Below, piece by piece: positions 35,101 to 53,387 of a stretch of 64,000 bases of DNA. The notes below the pieces were generated by a model, which had not been told where the DNA came from, searched no databases, and worked only from the letters and a program-made list of their open reading frames with translations. A program made the position numbers and the translations under genes. Source of the DNA: Chondrosia reniformis (lineage: Eukaryota > Porifera > Demospongiae > Chondrillida > Chondrillidae); NCBI GenBank assembly GCA_947172415.1, contig OX359189.1:1138501-1202500 (forward strand), given 5' to 3'. The first letter of the stretch is position 1. Every line of letters starts with the position of its first letter.

Positions 35101-36670
35101 GGAAGCTGCTGGACTTGAAGGACCGCCTACACACACTGAGAGGGTAAAATTCATCTGCCGAGTGGTTGGCAAGCTGGAGAGTGTTGCAGAACGGATGGTT
35201 TTGGTGCTGAAGGCCCACCGGGAGCTGGATTACCAGTGCTGCTCTCAAGCAGAAGCAGCTGGCATGGAGGTGGACAACCTTACAGTTGCTGACGTTGCAT
35301 ATCCCCTTGTCACGAGGAGGCTGATGGGTGTGTTTCAGCAGCAGCTTTTCCATGTCCGCAATGGATGCATTTCCAATGATCCAGAATGCCTGCCATATGT
35401 GAAAGTGGGCACAGTCAACTACTATTTGATCAGCCATCATTTGGAGCACTACCAGTCACTGCGTGGCACAAGCAAGGTGGAAGCTGTCCATTCAGTACTC
35501 GACCGAACCTTCTAATCACAGCGTGGTATTGGCACAGAAGTGTTCGATGCACAGTTGGGATGGTGGATTCTGGCATACAATCGGCAGAGGTTAGAGGAAC
35601 GAGCTCATAGAGAGGCAGAAGAGCTGTGTGTGGTATCTGGCCAGAGGACAGTGGCACCCAAAAAGAAGAAGGCCATCCCTCCGGAGCTGGAGGAGTGGCA
35701 AAAGAGAGCATCAGCTCGCATGCTGGAGCTTGGTGTCCCTCCACTCCAGGTAAGGATTCATTTCCTGCTTCTTGTGGTAGTATGTCTTATAAAGACCTAT
35801 TATCTATGTTTTTACCTACTATATATATATTTCCATGTACTGCTGGATTTTCTTGTCTACATACAAGACTTTCCTCTGCAGTGTCTCTTCATTCACATAC
35901 TTTTGATGATTTCAGGTTGTTGATGGGAAGCGTTGCTGCCCTGTTTGTAACCAGCTACACACGGCCAGTGTCAAAACACCAGACGGCCAGATCCATCATG
36001 TTTGGGACGGTCAAACAAGATCTGGTGTCCATATGCAGACGATAAATCGATTTTGGAGACCTTCGAAAAGGAGCAGAAGGAAAGAATGCAGGCAGCATGG
36101 CAAAGAGCAAATGAAACAAAGAGATTAAAGAAGAAGCAACTTTAACATCTTTGCCGCATCATTGTATTCTCTGGATTTTTATTGTTCTTACTATACTACC
36201 TGATAATGGATATTAAATACATCCACAGAAATATGTGATGTCCAGATTGGGTACCCTGCAGGGGCATGATGATAATTAGTGCCTTCTTTTTCCTTCTTTG
36301 CCTTCTTTTTTCTTCTTTTCCCTTCCTTTTCTCCATTTTTTCCTTTTTTTTCCAATTTTTCTCTTTCTCCCCCTCCATCAATCTGTCTTCCCTCAACACT
36401 AGCTCAGTCGGTAGAGCGTCGTGAGTTCGAGACTCGCACGGACCATTTTAACTTTTTCCTAAATACACTTAACAAACCGTTTACCATTAAGCATCTACAA
36501 CGCAGTCTAGTTGGTAACTATAGCCAACAGCTTTCCTCCTATATCTATATAGGAACATACTCATACAAAGCGCCTTGACTTTCAAGTGCGATCTTACCTG
36601 TAGCTGGAAACTGCAATGTCTTTCTGAACAAGCAACAATTAGGGACAAATATTCGTCTTGCAAGAGCCAT
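32119..36670 (-). CDS. MRPL19: Mitochondrial ribosomal protein bL19m
   Basis: Two exons on the minus strand, 36670-36598 and 32639-32119, give 197 residues. Exon 1 encodes MALARRIFVPNCCLFRKTLQ, a basic amphipathic-looking mitochondrial presequence, and its donor (gtaaga) joins in phase to the acceptor at 32640. Exon 2 holds the L19 domain: DVQKRRAKLNIPFFTAGSYI, GETRFVGICIGRRNNGNGST, FVLRNAFDGLGVEEMFDLYS and LYYLRDMPPEEST. Vertebrate orthologues are nearly 100 residues longer at the C-terminus; here it ends MYKRKRR. The roughly 4-kb intron is exceptional for this region and contains a decayed element on the opposite strand. bL19m is part of the mitochondrial large subunit near the intersubunit face. 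Exon 1 was identified only through presequence character and phase fit. Confidence 0.85.
32712..32775. other. tRNA A-box-like fragment in MRPL19 intron
   Basis: ccattagctcaggcggttgc matches the tRNA D-arm / A-box pattern (TAGCTCAG..GGTT.G), but there is no T-arm or anticodon stem downstream. It may be a decayed tRNA-derived SINE head, or chance. Confidence 0.25.
32994..36145 (+). pseudogene. Decayed multi-exon transposon-like gene inside MRPL19 intron
   Basis: Coding blocks: about 32994-33782, 34472-35748 and 35916-36145, separated by two GT..AG introns. Block 1 has a Cys motif (CSCGWH), an Ala/Ser/Thr-rich linker and a zinc-binding-like CPHC...CGKC pair with LWYTIPWPKTIVGVDMKCG. Block 2 has SLYIDCGCC, KLDAMHLMLRIGREMNAEHP, a GTSKVEAVH motif and FDAQLGWWILAYN. 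Block 3 has CCPVC, WCPYADDKSILETFEKEQKE and a basic tail. The frame is broken by TAG at 34670, TAA at 35513 and a frameshift near 36020; the sequence resumes family-like on both sides each time. The Asp/His-containing core and the Cys clusters suggest a transposase or recombinase-like protein known as multi-copy ORFs in invertebrate genomes. I cannot name the family and found no terminal repeats. Confidence 0.6.
33786..34351. mobile_element. Pogo/Tigger-like DNA transposon remnant, nested
   Basis: Terminal inverted repeats cagttgaacccgcttaagat (33786) and its near-exact complement ending at 34351 are flanked by TA on both sides, the Tc1/mariner-superfamily target duplication. The interior from 33958 reads MAISKKALSL(stop)DKKEIIKAL, IKMAIAKTFGIETL and later STYNDIEEAILIWL. 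These match the CENP-B-type HTH region of pogo/Tigger transposases, but stops and shifts break it and the catalytic DDE domain is missing. At 566 bp it is an internally deleted copy. It lies in the first intron of the decayed element at 32994-36145, which itself lies in the MRPL19 intron. Confidence 0.85.
36279..36380. repeat. Polypyrimidine tract
   Basis: About 100 bp almost entirely C/T on the plus strand (purine-rich on the minus strand), in the MRPL19 intron downstream of the decayed element. The overlapping K/E-rich minus ORF is an artefact of this composition. Confidence 0.8.
36397..36443 (+). pseudogene. tRNA-like fragment with A and B boxes, anticodon arm missing
   Basis: actagctcagtcggtagagc (D-arm / A box) is followed almost directly by gtgagttcgagactc (T-arm / B box), with the anticodon arm deleted. 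It cannot encode a functional tRNA. It resembles a tRNA-derived SINE promoter or a collapsed tRNA pseudogene (Lys-like D-arm). Confidence 0.6.
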
Positions 36671-37044
36671 TTTGACTGCAGTCCAGAATTAGCTTTAAAA
36701 TCTAGAATTTTGAAGTCTGGATCCAACCACACTGGAGGGAGTTTCAAATGTCTACACGTAAGCTTACCATTTGTATATTCGATAGTACATGACACAATTA
36801 ATGAAGAGCTTTCCATGATTATTAAACTCTTCAGTCTCGGGACTCTACACGATATGAATATTTTAATTTAAACGGACACTTTCATGTACGATATATCCTT
36901 TTATTTTTACAGAGTAACTCTCACTTCAAAAGGGGCTCACTGTCCTAAATACCAGCACAGCCCCTCCCCACCTCATTTAGCCCCTCCCCCTTGCGATTGA
37001 AGCTTTACTAACTCGAGGTCACTGCAGGACCAGTGACACACAGA
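36671..37044. promoter_or_regulatory. Divergent upstream region MRPL19 / POLQ
   Basis: 374 bp between the MRPL19 start (36670, minus) and the POLQ start (37045, plus). The right half includes a C-rich stretch with 'cccctcccc' words (about 36960-36990), unusual for this AT-rich neighbourhood and possibly Sp/KLF-like sites. A bidirectional promoter role is inferred. Confidence 0.45.
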
Positions 37045-40000
37045 ATGAGAAAAAGTAAGGCGCCCTCGCAGATAGGCAGACGAGGCGGCATTGCTACTCA
37101 ACATATCCCTCCAAAGGTTTGCTATCTTCTGACATGATGTGATGAAGCTATGAATAATCTAACACACCATTTTTCTTACATGCTACATCTACTTAGGAAT
37201 AAAAGGTCTATAGGGAACTACGTAAACTATATATGAAACATCTAATATACCATTTTCCTACATGCTATGCCTATTCTGTAAAAAAGCCTATAGGGGAACT
37301 AAACCTGAAGAGAGCTTATATGTATACGTATATATGTATATATCAATCTATCAGTGACAGTGTTGATAAAGAGATTTAAGATATCCAATCCAATAGATTG
37401 TGCAATGTACCATGTACTAAAGACATTAACTGTACTCTTGTTCCTTTATGACAGGTTCACCAAGAAGGCCCTGTTGAGCAGCAAGTGGTTGTTAAAGGTT
37501 GTGAATGTCTTCCCAAAGGTCAGAATGAGGTATCCACTAGTGTGTTAACACCGCCCCTCAGTGCCTCATTTGATCAGTACATTATCAATGCAATGGATGA
37601 GATTGAAGAACTCTCTTTCAAACACAACAAAAGTGTGAAAGTCTCTTCACAGGCAAACAGACAGGTTGAGGACCAAATGGACCCATCCACTGCAGCCACT
37701 CAATCCAGTAACGCTAATCAGGCCACAAGAGACCTGCAATTAACAAGCTGGAATCTTCCTCAGAAGGTTCTGAAGCAGTATGCCTCACATGGTATTTTCT
37801 CAATGTACCCCTGGCAGGCACAGTGTCTAATGCTACCTGGAGTCCTGGGTAGGACCTCTAATTTGGTATACTCTGCCCCCACCAGTGCTGGGAAGACACT
37901 GGTTGCTGAATTACTGGCAATTAAGTGTATTTTTGAGGCAAAAAAGAAAGTTTTATTCATTTTGCCATTTGTCAGTGTTACACACGAAAAAGAAATGTAC
38001 TTTAAGAAACTTTTAGAGCCCATAGGCCTCAAAATAGGAGGCTTTCATGGTGGGCAGTCCCCCTCTGGTGGGCTTCCCGCAGTTGACCTTGCTCTCTGCA
38101 CAATTGAGAAGGCAAACAGCCTAGTAAACGGCCTCTTGGAGGAAGGAAGCATGGAGACCATTGGGGCAGTGGTTGTGGACGAGCTTCATATGATAGGTGA
38201 CCCTCATAGAGGCTACCTGCTCGAGCTCCTTCTTACCAAACTGCTCTATACCAGTAAAAAGGCGTGTCTTGGGAGTGAGAAAGCAGTATTTCTCCCAACC
38301 CAAATTATTGGAATGAGTGCAACTCTACCCAATCTCTCAGTAGTAGCAAAATGGCTGGATGCTCAGCTATATTCAACTGACTTTAGGCCTGTGCCACTGA
38401 ATGAGATGTTTAAGGCGGGTCCAGTTCTCTATAGCCTTGACCCCAAGGGCCAGTTTGTAAAAATGAAAGAGTATTCTCAAACTAGCTCCTCCGACGATGA
38501 GGACAATCTGATGGCCATCTGCTGGGAATCTGTGAGTGAGGGCCATTCCGTCCTCATATTTTGCCCCACAAAGTCAAGATGTGAGAGCTTGGCTGCCCTC
38601 CTAGCCAAGAGCCTTCTACCACTAATATCCAAATTGGAACTGATTTTCAATCAGGCTGGCTTGATTGGCATCTGTGAGCAACTGAGGAGAACACAGGTTG
38701 GGCTTGATCCAGCTCTGGAGTCCACAGTCCCTTCTGCTGTAGCCTTCCATCATGCCGGCCTAACCTTTGAAGAAAGAGAGATCATTGAAGGAGGATTCAG
38801 GCAATGCCACATCAAGGTGCTGGTTGCCACTTCAACTCTTTCCTCCGGTGTAAACCTGCCAGCTAGGAGAGTTATCATCCGCTCTCCAACCTTCCACGGC
38901 AGCCTCTTGGGTGTACAGGTCTACAAGCAGATGGTGGGAAGGGCGGGGAGGAAGGGAGTAGACTGCCTGGGGGAGAGTATCCTTGTATGCAAGCCCTCGG
39001 AGATGGCTAAAGCAAGGAAACTAATCCTTGGATCTCTTCAGCCCATCAGTAGCTGTCTCGGCGGTACTCAGACGACAATAAAAGCAAAGAAGAAGGGAAA
39101 TAAGGAGACTACATCTTCTGCAATGAAGAGGGCAATTCTTGAAATTATTTCCAGTGGTTCTGCTGTGAGCTATGCTGATATTGAAATGTATGCCTCCAGC
39201 ACACTCCTCTTTGTAGAGATGGCCACTTCAGCAGACCCCATAATCACACAAAAAGCTTTGGTAGACGGTGCCTTAATGTACCTCCTTGAAAATGACTTGA
39301 TCAGGCTAAGAGATACACTGCCCTCAGAAGGTGATAAAGATACACATTTCCTAGAGAAAGGTATGTATATAAATAGCTGTATATAAAGGTTGGTCACATG
39401 CTATTACCTTATATGGAGTAATGTTGTTTTGTAGGGTATTTCTATGTCAGTCAGCTGGGTACTGCGGCAGTTGTCTCGTCTCTGGGGCCTGAGAATGCCC
39501 TGATTGTGTTTGCTGAGCTACGAGCAGCTCGTAAAGCATTTGTATTGGACAATGAACTGCACCTCATATACCTGGTATGAAAGACTTCATGCTGCAATGC
39601 ATTATCACACATTTATATAATTACCTACCAGTGGTTTTATATATAAATGAATATGGACTTTATATTCCCTATAGTTTAGGCTGGTACGTATATATGTACA
39701 GACATACATTGTAACATGTATACATATGTGATGAACAAAATGACTGTAGAATAGAGTTTGTATGTACATGCATACAAGCTTGCCAACTGACATGCTTCCC
39801 TCACCTCATGCCTTCTGCAGGTCACTCCGATATCAGTTCATGAGCAGTGGCCTAGCGTTGACTGGTACCTGTTCATCCGCTTGTGGGAGAGCCTCCCTCC
39901 AGACATGAAGCACGCTGCAGAAGTGATTGGAGTCAGTGAATCCTTTCTCTTTCGAGCAGCAAGTGGACGCGTGCCCTCGTATACTGCAGCTCAGCAACGC

Positions 40001-43000
40001 ACTGTGATGATTCATCGCAGGTTTTATGCAAGCATGGCCCTTCAGGATCTTGTCAATGAGGCACCCATCAGTCAAGTGGCTGCCAAGTACAGTGCCTCAA
40101 AAGGGCTCATTCAATCTCTACAGACTACTGCTGGTATGTTTGCTGGTATGGTGACAGCTTTCTGCCAAAGGCTGGGTTGGCACAACCTTGAGCTTCTTCT
40201 CTCTCAGTTTCAGAGCAGACTTACCTTTGGAGTGGAGAGAGAGCTGAGTGATCTTGTACGCATTTCATTACTGAATGGCCAGCGTGCTCGTTGCCTATTC
40301 ACAGCTGGCTATCATACTATAGTTTCATTGGCCACGGCCAATCCAGTAGCCATTGAAAAACTCTTCCGAAATTCTGTTCCTTTTAAAAGCTACAAAGTTC
40401 AGAAGGAAGTGGACTTATTAGATAGCAAAGGTAAAGTGTCTGTTAGCTGGTGTTCAAAACTAAGAAGAGGATTAACAGAATATGAAGCAGCTAAGCTTAT
40501 TGTTGAGGAGGCCCAACAGATTCTTTCTCAGGAGATGAATGTTCCTCTGTCAGTTTGGAAGAAAGAACAGAAAACACCAAACCATACTGCTGCAGGTGAC
40601 ATCCCCACTCAAGTCTCCACTCCTCCTATTGCAGAAATGAACTGCTCCAATAACAGCGGTTCAGCCCCAGAGCGGGAGAGTTCTACCTCCAAAGTACTTG
40701 CTGTGTGCTCAGCCGAAGAGAAGGTAGAAGAGTTGGTGATTGACCATCCTCTTGTGACATCACTGACCAGTAGAATTCAGCGAAAGAGCCCTCCCCAAAA
40801 GCAATCACATGCTAATCTTAAAAAGTTAAAGATATCACCTCATGACAGTGATAATATTGCAGCAAACCTACAAAGTAGGTCTCCATTCCCTAACCCCAGC
40901 ACACTTAGCTACAGTGATAGAAAGGCATCAACTCCACTTCTTATGGACATTCAGAGTGATAAAAAGAGATCCACTAAAGCTGTAACTGGCAGTCTCTTGT
41001 TATCTCCCATCAACATGTCACTGGTTAGAGAGAAGAGCACCCCATCTATTGTGCAATCAACCAGTTCCAAGGCTAGAGCTGAAAGGGTGACCATTTCTGA
41101 CAGCTTCACAGAAAGCATCCTCAGTCCGCTCTCTGCAAACTTCCCTTTGAAATTAACTCCGAAGAGTCTTGCCTGCTTTGATGATGTCTGCAAGGAGCAA
41201 GCAACCTCCAGTCAACAGGAAGGCGTGCCTCCCCCTCCCTCTGCCACCAGCTCTCTAAACATCATCAGTGACTCCCTTCTCTCCCCCACCAGGTCTATCT
41301 CCTTAATGGAGATGTGCAAGGACATTAGAATGTCGGACCTGGAGTGTTCTGCGATGGAAGTGGTGCCATCTACTCCTCCCAACTTGCTGAATGTCACCAA
41401 AAGTGTGAGTACAGCAGATTGTAGTGAGTCAGTGCATGATAAGATCACTAATCCTGCCAAGGGAACCTCAGCTAGCTTCCACGAGCTCTCCTCGCTGTGT
41501 GCCACTCAGGATGACGAGTCTGGACTGACCATCATTGATGTGACTGCAAACATCCAGCTATTCCAGACCTTCTTGCTAGAGTGTGCAGAACAGAGCAACC
41601 TTTCAATCTCCCTAGCAACACGGCCAGCTTTGGAGGGTCCAGGGGTTGGCCTGGACAGGCAGTATGGCTCGCACATCACAGAACCAGGTCTGCCCATTCC
41701 ATACTCCAACATGGAGGCAATGGGCGTGGCAGTGTGCTGGGAGGGCTGGGACGTGTACTACATATCACTGTGTGACTGTACCAACTCTGATGAAGTGGAC
41801 CCCAACCTCTCCATTCCAGAGAGACTCCACCAGATCAATAATCTGCTAAAGGGATTTGAAGCTACCAACATAACTATCAATGCCTTTGATGTAAAGAAGC
41901 ACCTTAAAGATCTAGCACTAATTAGTGGGAATTTCCCCTCTGTCCATCTCTCTGACCCTAAGGTAGCTGACTGGCTGCTTAATCCAGATTGTAAGGAAAA
42001 GACTCTTTCCAAACTCGTCCTGCATTATCTTCCTAATCAACCACACCTTCTTCAAAATGGAACAACAGGGGAAATCCCTCTTACTACCCTAGCAACACAT
42101 GGTCCCACCGCCAAGATACAGGCAGCAGCTGAGAGTGTACTTTCAGTAATGTTGATGCAAAGTATGAAGAAGCTACTTCAATCAGAGTTTCTCCACAATC
42201 CATTCACCTCACTTGAAATGCCCCTTCAAATATCTCTAGCAAAGATGGAACTTTTGGGCATCGGCTTCTCTGAGGTGAACTGCAAGAAGATTGAGCACAT
42301 TCTTCAGTCAAGAATGAGGGACATTGAGTATGAATGCTATCAGTTAGCAAACCATCCCTTTTCTCTCACTTCTCCTGAAGACGTGTCCCATGTCCTCTTC
42401 ATAGAACTGCGACTGCCCAGTGATCCATCTTCAACAAGAGGTAGAGCACCAGGACAGGGAAAAGGGAAGAGAAAAACTCAACATCTCAGCACGGCCAAAG
42501 CTGTCCTTGAAAAGATAACTCACCTTCATCCATTACCTAGCCTCATCCTTGAGTGGAGGAGAATATCAAGCACTCTGTCCAAAGTGGTGTATCCGCTTAG
42601 CAAGGAGTCGGTGTGGCACCACGGACTAGATGCCTATAGGGTGCATGCTATCTGCCACTTTCACACCTCCACTGGTAGGGTCAATATGTCTAGCCCAAAC
42701 CTTCAGAATGTTCCAAAGATGTACAAGATAGGAGAAGAAACTCCAAGTAAGAATGACTTGGATGAAGATGAGCTAATTTCAGACAGTCAACAATGGGTGT
42801 CAGATAGCTTGGACCAGCAGAACAAGCCAGTCCTGAGCATCTGTATGAGAAGTGTCTTTGTCCCCGCTGATGGAAACATTTTCCTTGCAGCAGATTATTC
42901 CCAGTTGGAGCTCAGAATCTTGGCCCATCTTTCTGGAGATGAAAGACTACTAGGCATACTCAATGGGAATGGAGATGTGTTTAAGATGATCGCTTCCAAG

Positions 43001-43618
43001 TGGCTGAAAAAGGCTGTAAGCAAAGTCAGTACAGGAGAGAGACAGCAAGCCAAGTCAATATGCTACGGTATGGTGTATGGAATTGGAGTGAAATCTCTCA
43101 GTGAACAGCTAAAAGTGACAGAAGATGAGGCTGTCAAATTCTTGGACTCTTTTAAGGCACAGTTTCCAAAGATTCAGCAGTTTATCGATGAAACAATTGG
43201 ATATTGTCGTAATAATGGCTATATATCTACCCTCTTGTGCCGCAAGCGACTCCTTCCAGCAATCCATTCTACAAATATAGCCTCAAGAACACAGGCTGAA
43301 AGGCAAGCCATCAACTCCACCATTCAAGGCTCTGCAGCAGATATTGTCAAATTGGCCATGATCAAGCTTGATGGCATCCTAGCCAGGAAGGGTTGCTATG
43401 GTGATGAAAGCATGTGGGTGGGGAAGGAGGGTGGGCAGCTAATACTCCAGATTCATGATGAGCTACTGTTTGAAGTGGAAGAGAGTTGTCTGCTCAATGT
43501 GGCCAAAGTGGTCAAGTGGGAGATGGAAAATGTTGTCAAGCTACAAGTACAACTGCCAATTAAATTTCAAAGAGGTCCAAATTGGGGAGAGCTCAGAGAA
43601 TATTGTATTCCAGAATGA
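37045..43618 (+). CDS. POLQ: DNA polymerase theta (helicase-polymerase)
   Basis: Four coding exons: 37045-37116, 37455-39360, 39435-39574 and 39821-43618, giving about 1971 residues (human 2590). The N-terminal superfamily-2 helicase shows Walker A (APTSAGKT), DELH box (VVDELHMIGD), GMSATLPN and QMVGRAGRKG, followed by the HELQ/POLQ winged-helix and ratchet region (LVRISLLNGQRARCLF). A low-conservation Ser/Thr-rich linker (about residues 900-1230) is shorter than in vertebrates. The C-terminal A-family polymerase has motif A (AADYSQLELRILAHLSGDER), motif B (RQQAKSICYGMVYGIG) and motif C (QIHDELLFEV). POLQ carries out theta-mediated (microhomology) end joining. The exon count is strikingly low compared with about 30 in vertebrates. 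The start MRKSKAPSQIGRRGG is inferred from phase with exon 2. Confidence 0.96.
37158..37312 (-). repeat. Dispersed repeat, two inverted copies in POLQ intron 1
   Basis: The stretch 37216-37312 is the reverse complement of repeats at 29239-29330 and 53612-53692, sharing tttagttcccctataggctc and gaaaatggtat cttagat words. A more diverged second copy precedes it (37158-37216). Confidence 0.75.
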
Positions 43619-43945
43619 ATAATAACATTTTATTTATGAACAAATACATTTGTGTATATACATAATATATAACATATATACATTTGTGTACATACATAAT
43701 ATATAACATATATACATTTGTGTACATTATATGTAATTTTATACATGTGTACGTATAGGGTATACAGTACACCAAAATTTCAAAATGGATACGTATACGT
43801 ACCTACATACATGCAAGTTATAAATTTCCTAAACGTTACATGACGTAAGGCACGTGACAGAATTTAGTAAACGCACGAGAAACGTGTTCGTCTAGTAGTT
43901 AAAATTTACTTGTTCGATCCATTTAAGTCTTAGCTTTGTGCTGCC
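43619..43945. other. POLQ-CDC5L spacer
   Basis: 327 bp. The left part has two to three copies of a ~37-bp AT-rich repeat (acatttgtgtacatacataa, 43647-43730). The right part holds the CDC5L promoter, with 'acatgacgtaaggcacgtgac' words near 43840-43860 that combine a CRE-like TGACGTAA and an E-box CACGTG. Confidence 0.5.
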
Positions 43946-50570
<6,625 letters not shown>

Positions 50571-52125
50571 CTACAAACATTGAACTCCTGTTCACGTGAC
50601 TGGTTATCTGCATAGGTGTACTACATCTTTATGATGCTATCTGATTATCTGTATTTGAGATGAAAATAATTGTACCATGTACGTACGTATGACTGAATAT
50701 TCTTGGAGAACTAAATATTCTAAATACGTGATAAAACAAGGATTACTCTGTCTAAGTTCTAGAAATTTTGATGTATGCCAATATACGTATGTCTTATCTC
50801 TCACCATACATTATTTTAGTGTCACAATTCTATCAAACAGAGAGATACTATGAAGCTGAGAGATGGTGTCACTATTGAAAGACATCCATTAAACATGTCC
50901 AATGAGTTTAGAATTTTAAGAAGTATAGTATTGTTAACTTAGATAAATCAATGTTGATAGACTTAGCTCCAAATACAAAACAACAACATTACTAAATCAA
51001 GTGATTGGACTGTGCATTTGGATGGTTAAGGGAGTGAATGTAATGTCATTTTGTCAAGTATTTTGAATAGCAGTCAAGTATTTAACTGTTTCTACTGGTA
51101 ACCCTTCCAGTAATAATGATAACATTTTGGAAAACTATCAATTAATGGTGACCATTCAGACACCTGGAGGGTGTTGCTTGACAATGTATTGCATTTCAGA
51201 AACTATTGAGGGAAACTTGTCACGCACATACTCTAGCTGCCTGACTGCTATACTATTACCATCAGAACACAAAGGGACTATTGATAGTGCAAAATTAAGG
51301 TGCTTATCATACAGCATAGAGCACTCTTCTTCTAGTTTAAGGGATTATACAGTTAACTTCTTCTAGACTCAAACAAGATGGTATTGTAACCCTCAAAGAA
51401 GTTGTTATTCAATTAGTGCATGCTCAGACACAAATCCTGTTATTGGATCAACCACTGTCATGAGCTGTTGCAGTGAAACAGTTGGACAGAAAAGTTTCAA
51501 AATGATAATTATAAAGTAATTCTCTACCTATAACAGTCACAGATATATAGATCCTGTTAGAAGGACATGCATATGACACTCAGCAAATTAATGTTTCACG
51601 TAGATTCATTAATTAACAATGACTTCAGAGAAACTGCCAATTACACATACGTACGTATGACTCGTAAATTCTTGAATATCTTGGATTATTTACCTGTACA
51701 TTTTTACCATAAAAGAATTATTTGATGGTTTAATTTTTAGAATGTTCATAATTATAAAAGATGGTACTTCATATAGAAATCATATAGAATAGTGATTTGC
51801 TATATCTATAGCAAATCACGCAGCAATTCCCTGCACGTGACCGTACACCTAGACCTCTAGATTTGGAATTACGCACTTAGCCTACTAAAAATGCTCCAAT
51901 ATGATAAGTTTTCAACCACACTCTGTGATTTCTGTCAAATTTGTTCTGCCTACTTATTGTTATTCGAGCTCTGTTTAGACGAACCAAGTTGCAGATTTAA
52001 GGTCATTTTGTAGACAACTCTAAGTGTGCATTTAATGTAAGCTGAGATATAGAGCAAGTATAAGAACGTGTTAGGAAAAAAGAAAAAAGATCAGACTATG
52101 ATTTTCATGTCTATTAAGGAAAAAG
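50571..52125. other. Intergenic AT-rich DNA downstream of CDC5L
   Basis: No exon chain is evident on either strand. The ORF at 51127-51366 (79 codons) has a start and no low complexity but no recognisable motif, and I could not link it to further exons. Presumably this is 3' UTR plus spacer. Confidence 0.45.
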
Positions 52126-52357
52126 GTGAGGGGTCATGTGACTTGAGAGATATAACTAGGTGAGGGGTCATGTGACTTGAGAGATATAACTAGGTGAGGG
52201 GTCATGTGACTTGAGAGATATAACTAGGTGAGGGGTCATGTGACTTGAGAGATATAACTAGGTGAGGGGTCATGTGACTTGAGAGATATAACTAGATGAG
52301 GGGTCATGTGACTTGAGAGATATAACTAGGTGAGGGGTCATGTGACTTGAGAGATAA
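52126..52357. repeat. 34-bp tandem repeat containing TCATGTGA
   Basis: Seven near-identical 34-bp units (aggtgaggggtcatgtgact plus tgagagatataact). Each carries TCATGTGA, the M-box type of E-box recognised by MiT/TFE bHLH proteins in animals. A regulatory role is inferred only. Confidence 0.92.
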
Positions 52358-53387
52358 ACTTATTGGCTATACTATATGTACACTATATATATACTGTATG
52401 GTGGCATATGGGTAGATAGTACTAGATACACATATAGTGATTAATAAGTACAGTATATATACATCCAAGTTGACAATAGCTGTATCATTTCCTGTTGTAG
52501 CTAGTACATATTCATCATGGAAGAATCATTATGTCGAGATACATCATATATACTAGTTGGAATGATCAAAGGTATATACGTATAACATATTTATATGCGT
52601 AACTATAGTCCTGATGATTGTACACGTAAGACCCCATTCCCTATAGCTACTTCATTCCAATAGCTCAATGATATTGCTTGAGCAGCATCTGTTGGAGCTT
52701 GAAACTATGTCGACATGTGCATAATTTATATACAACATAGGCCCATAATTACATTTATAATCCATAACACTTTACATCATACGTACACATGGATATGAAT
52801 TATAGTTAATGTTTCAGAGTATAATATTGGTGCCACAAAATATATAGCAACTATATATATATATATACATAAGCTTGTATAAGTGTTTAGTCAAAGTGTC
52901 TGGTGTGATTGTCAAAAAGCTATATTGAAGATTGCAAACACACAGTAGTACTGGATGATTAGTACTTTAACTGATTGCATGATTGTTTATATATACCATT
53001 TTTTTGCAATGTGCATGTATATACATTTGGTTTGCATAATATTCCAGGTTAGGGCCATGCGTATATGGATTTATACAGTATATTGCACGCACCAGCTGTT
53101 AACAGAAACACCTATCAACTTGATCCATTGTCACAGCTTAACACTAAAGTATGTCCCTTTGATAGGCTGATAACTACAACTTGTATGTAGGAAACAAATA
53201 ATTCATTTTATCCTTCTAGTGCATAGGTATATTCAATAAACCTATATAACAGTTATTGTCTCATTGTCCATGATATACAGCAATAGTTATATTAGTACTG
53301 TGGCATATCATTAGTTAATATGAATAAGGAAATGTCGCAGTTTTAAAATTAACATGCTAAAGCATGCATGTCTTAGTTAACACCTTA
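52358..53387. other. Intergenic AT-rich spacer
   Basis: Rich in tatata microsatellite tracts (for example 52380-52400 and 52850-52870). The ORF at 52955-53170 has no motif. Nothing further is recognised. Confidence 0.45.

Noticed and set aside
32656..36590. Terminal inverted repe­ats for the large element in the MRPL19 intron
   Set aside because: I compared both flanks by eye and found no convincing matching ends; only the nested pogo remnant has clear termini.
36575..36871. Plus-strand 98-aa ORF upstream of POLQ
   Set aside because: It is antisense to MRPL19 exon 1, which has a presequence and matching splice phase.
51127..51366. 79-codon plus ORF in the CDC5L-carboxypeptidase spacer
   Set aside because: No motif, no linked exons and no promoter signal; the length is within chance for this region.
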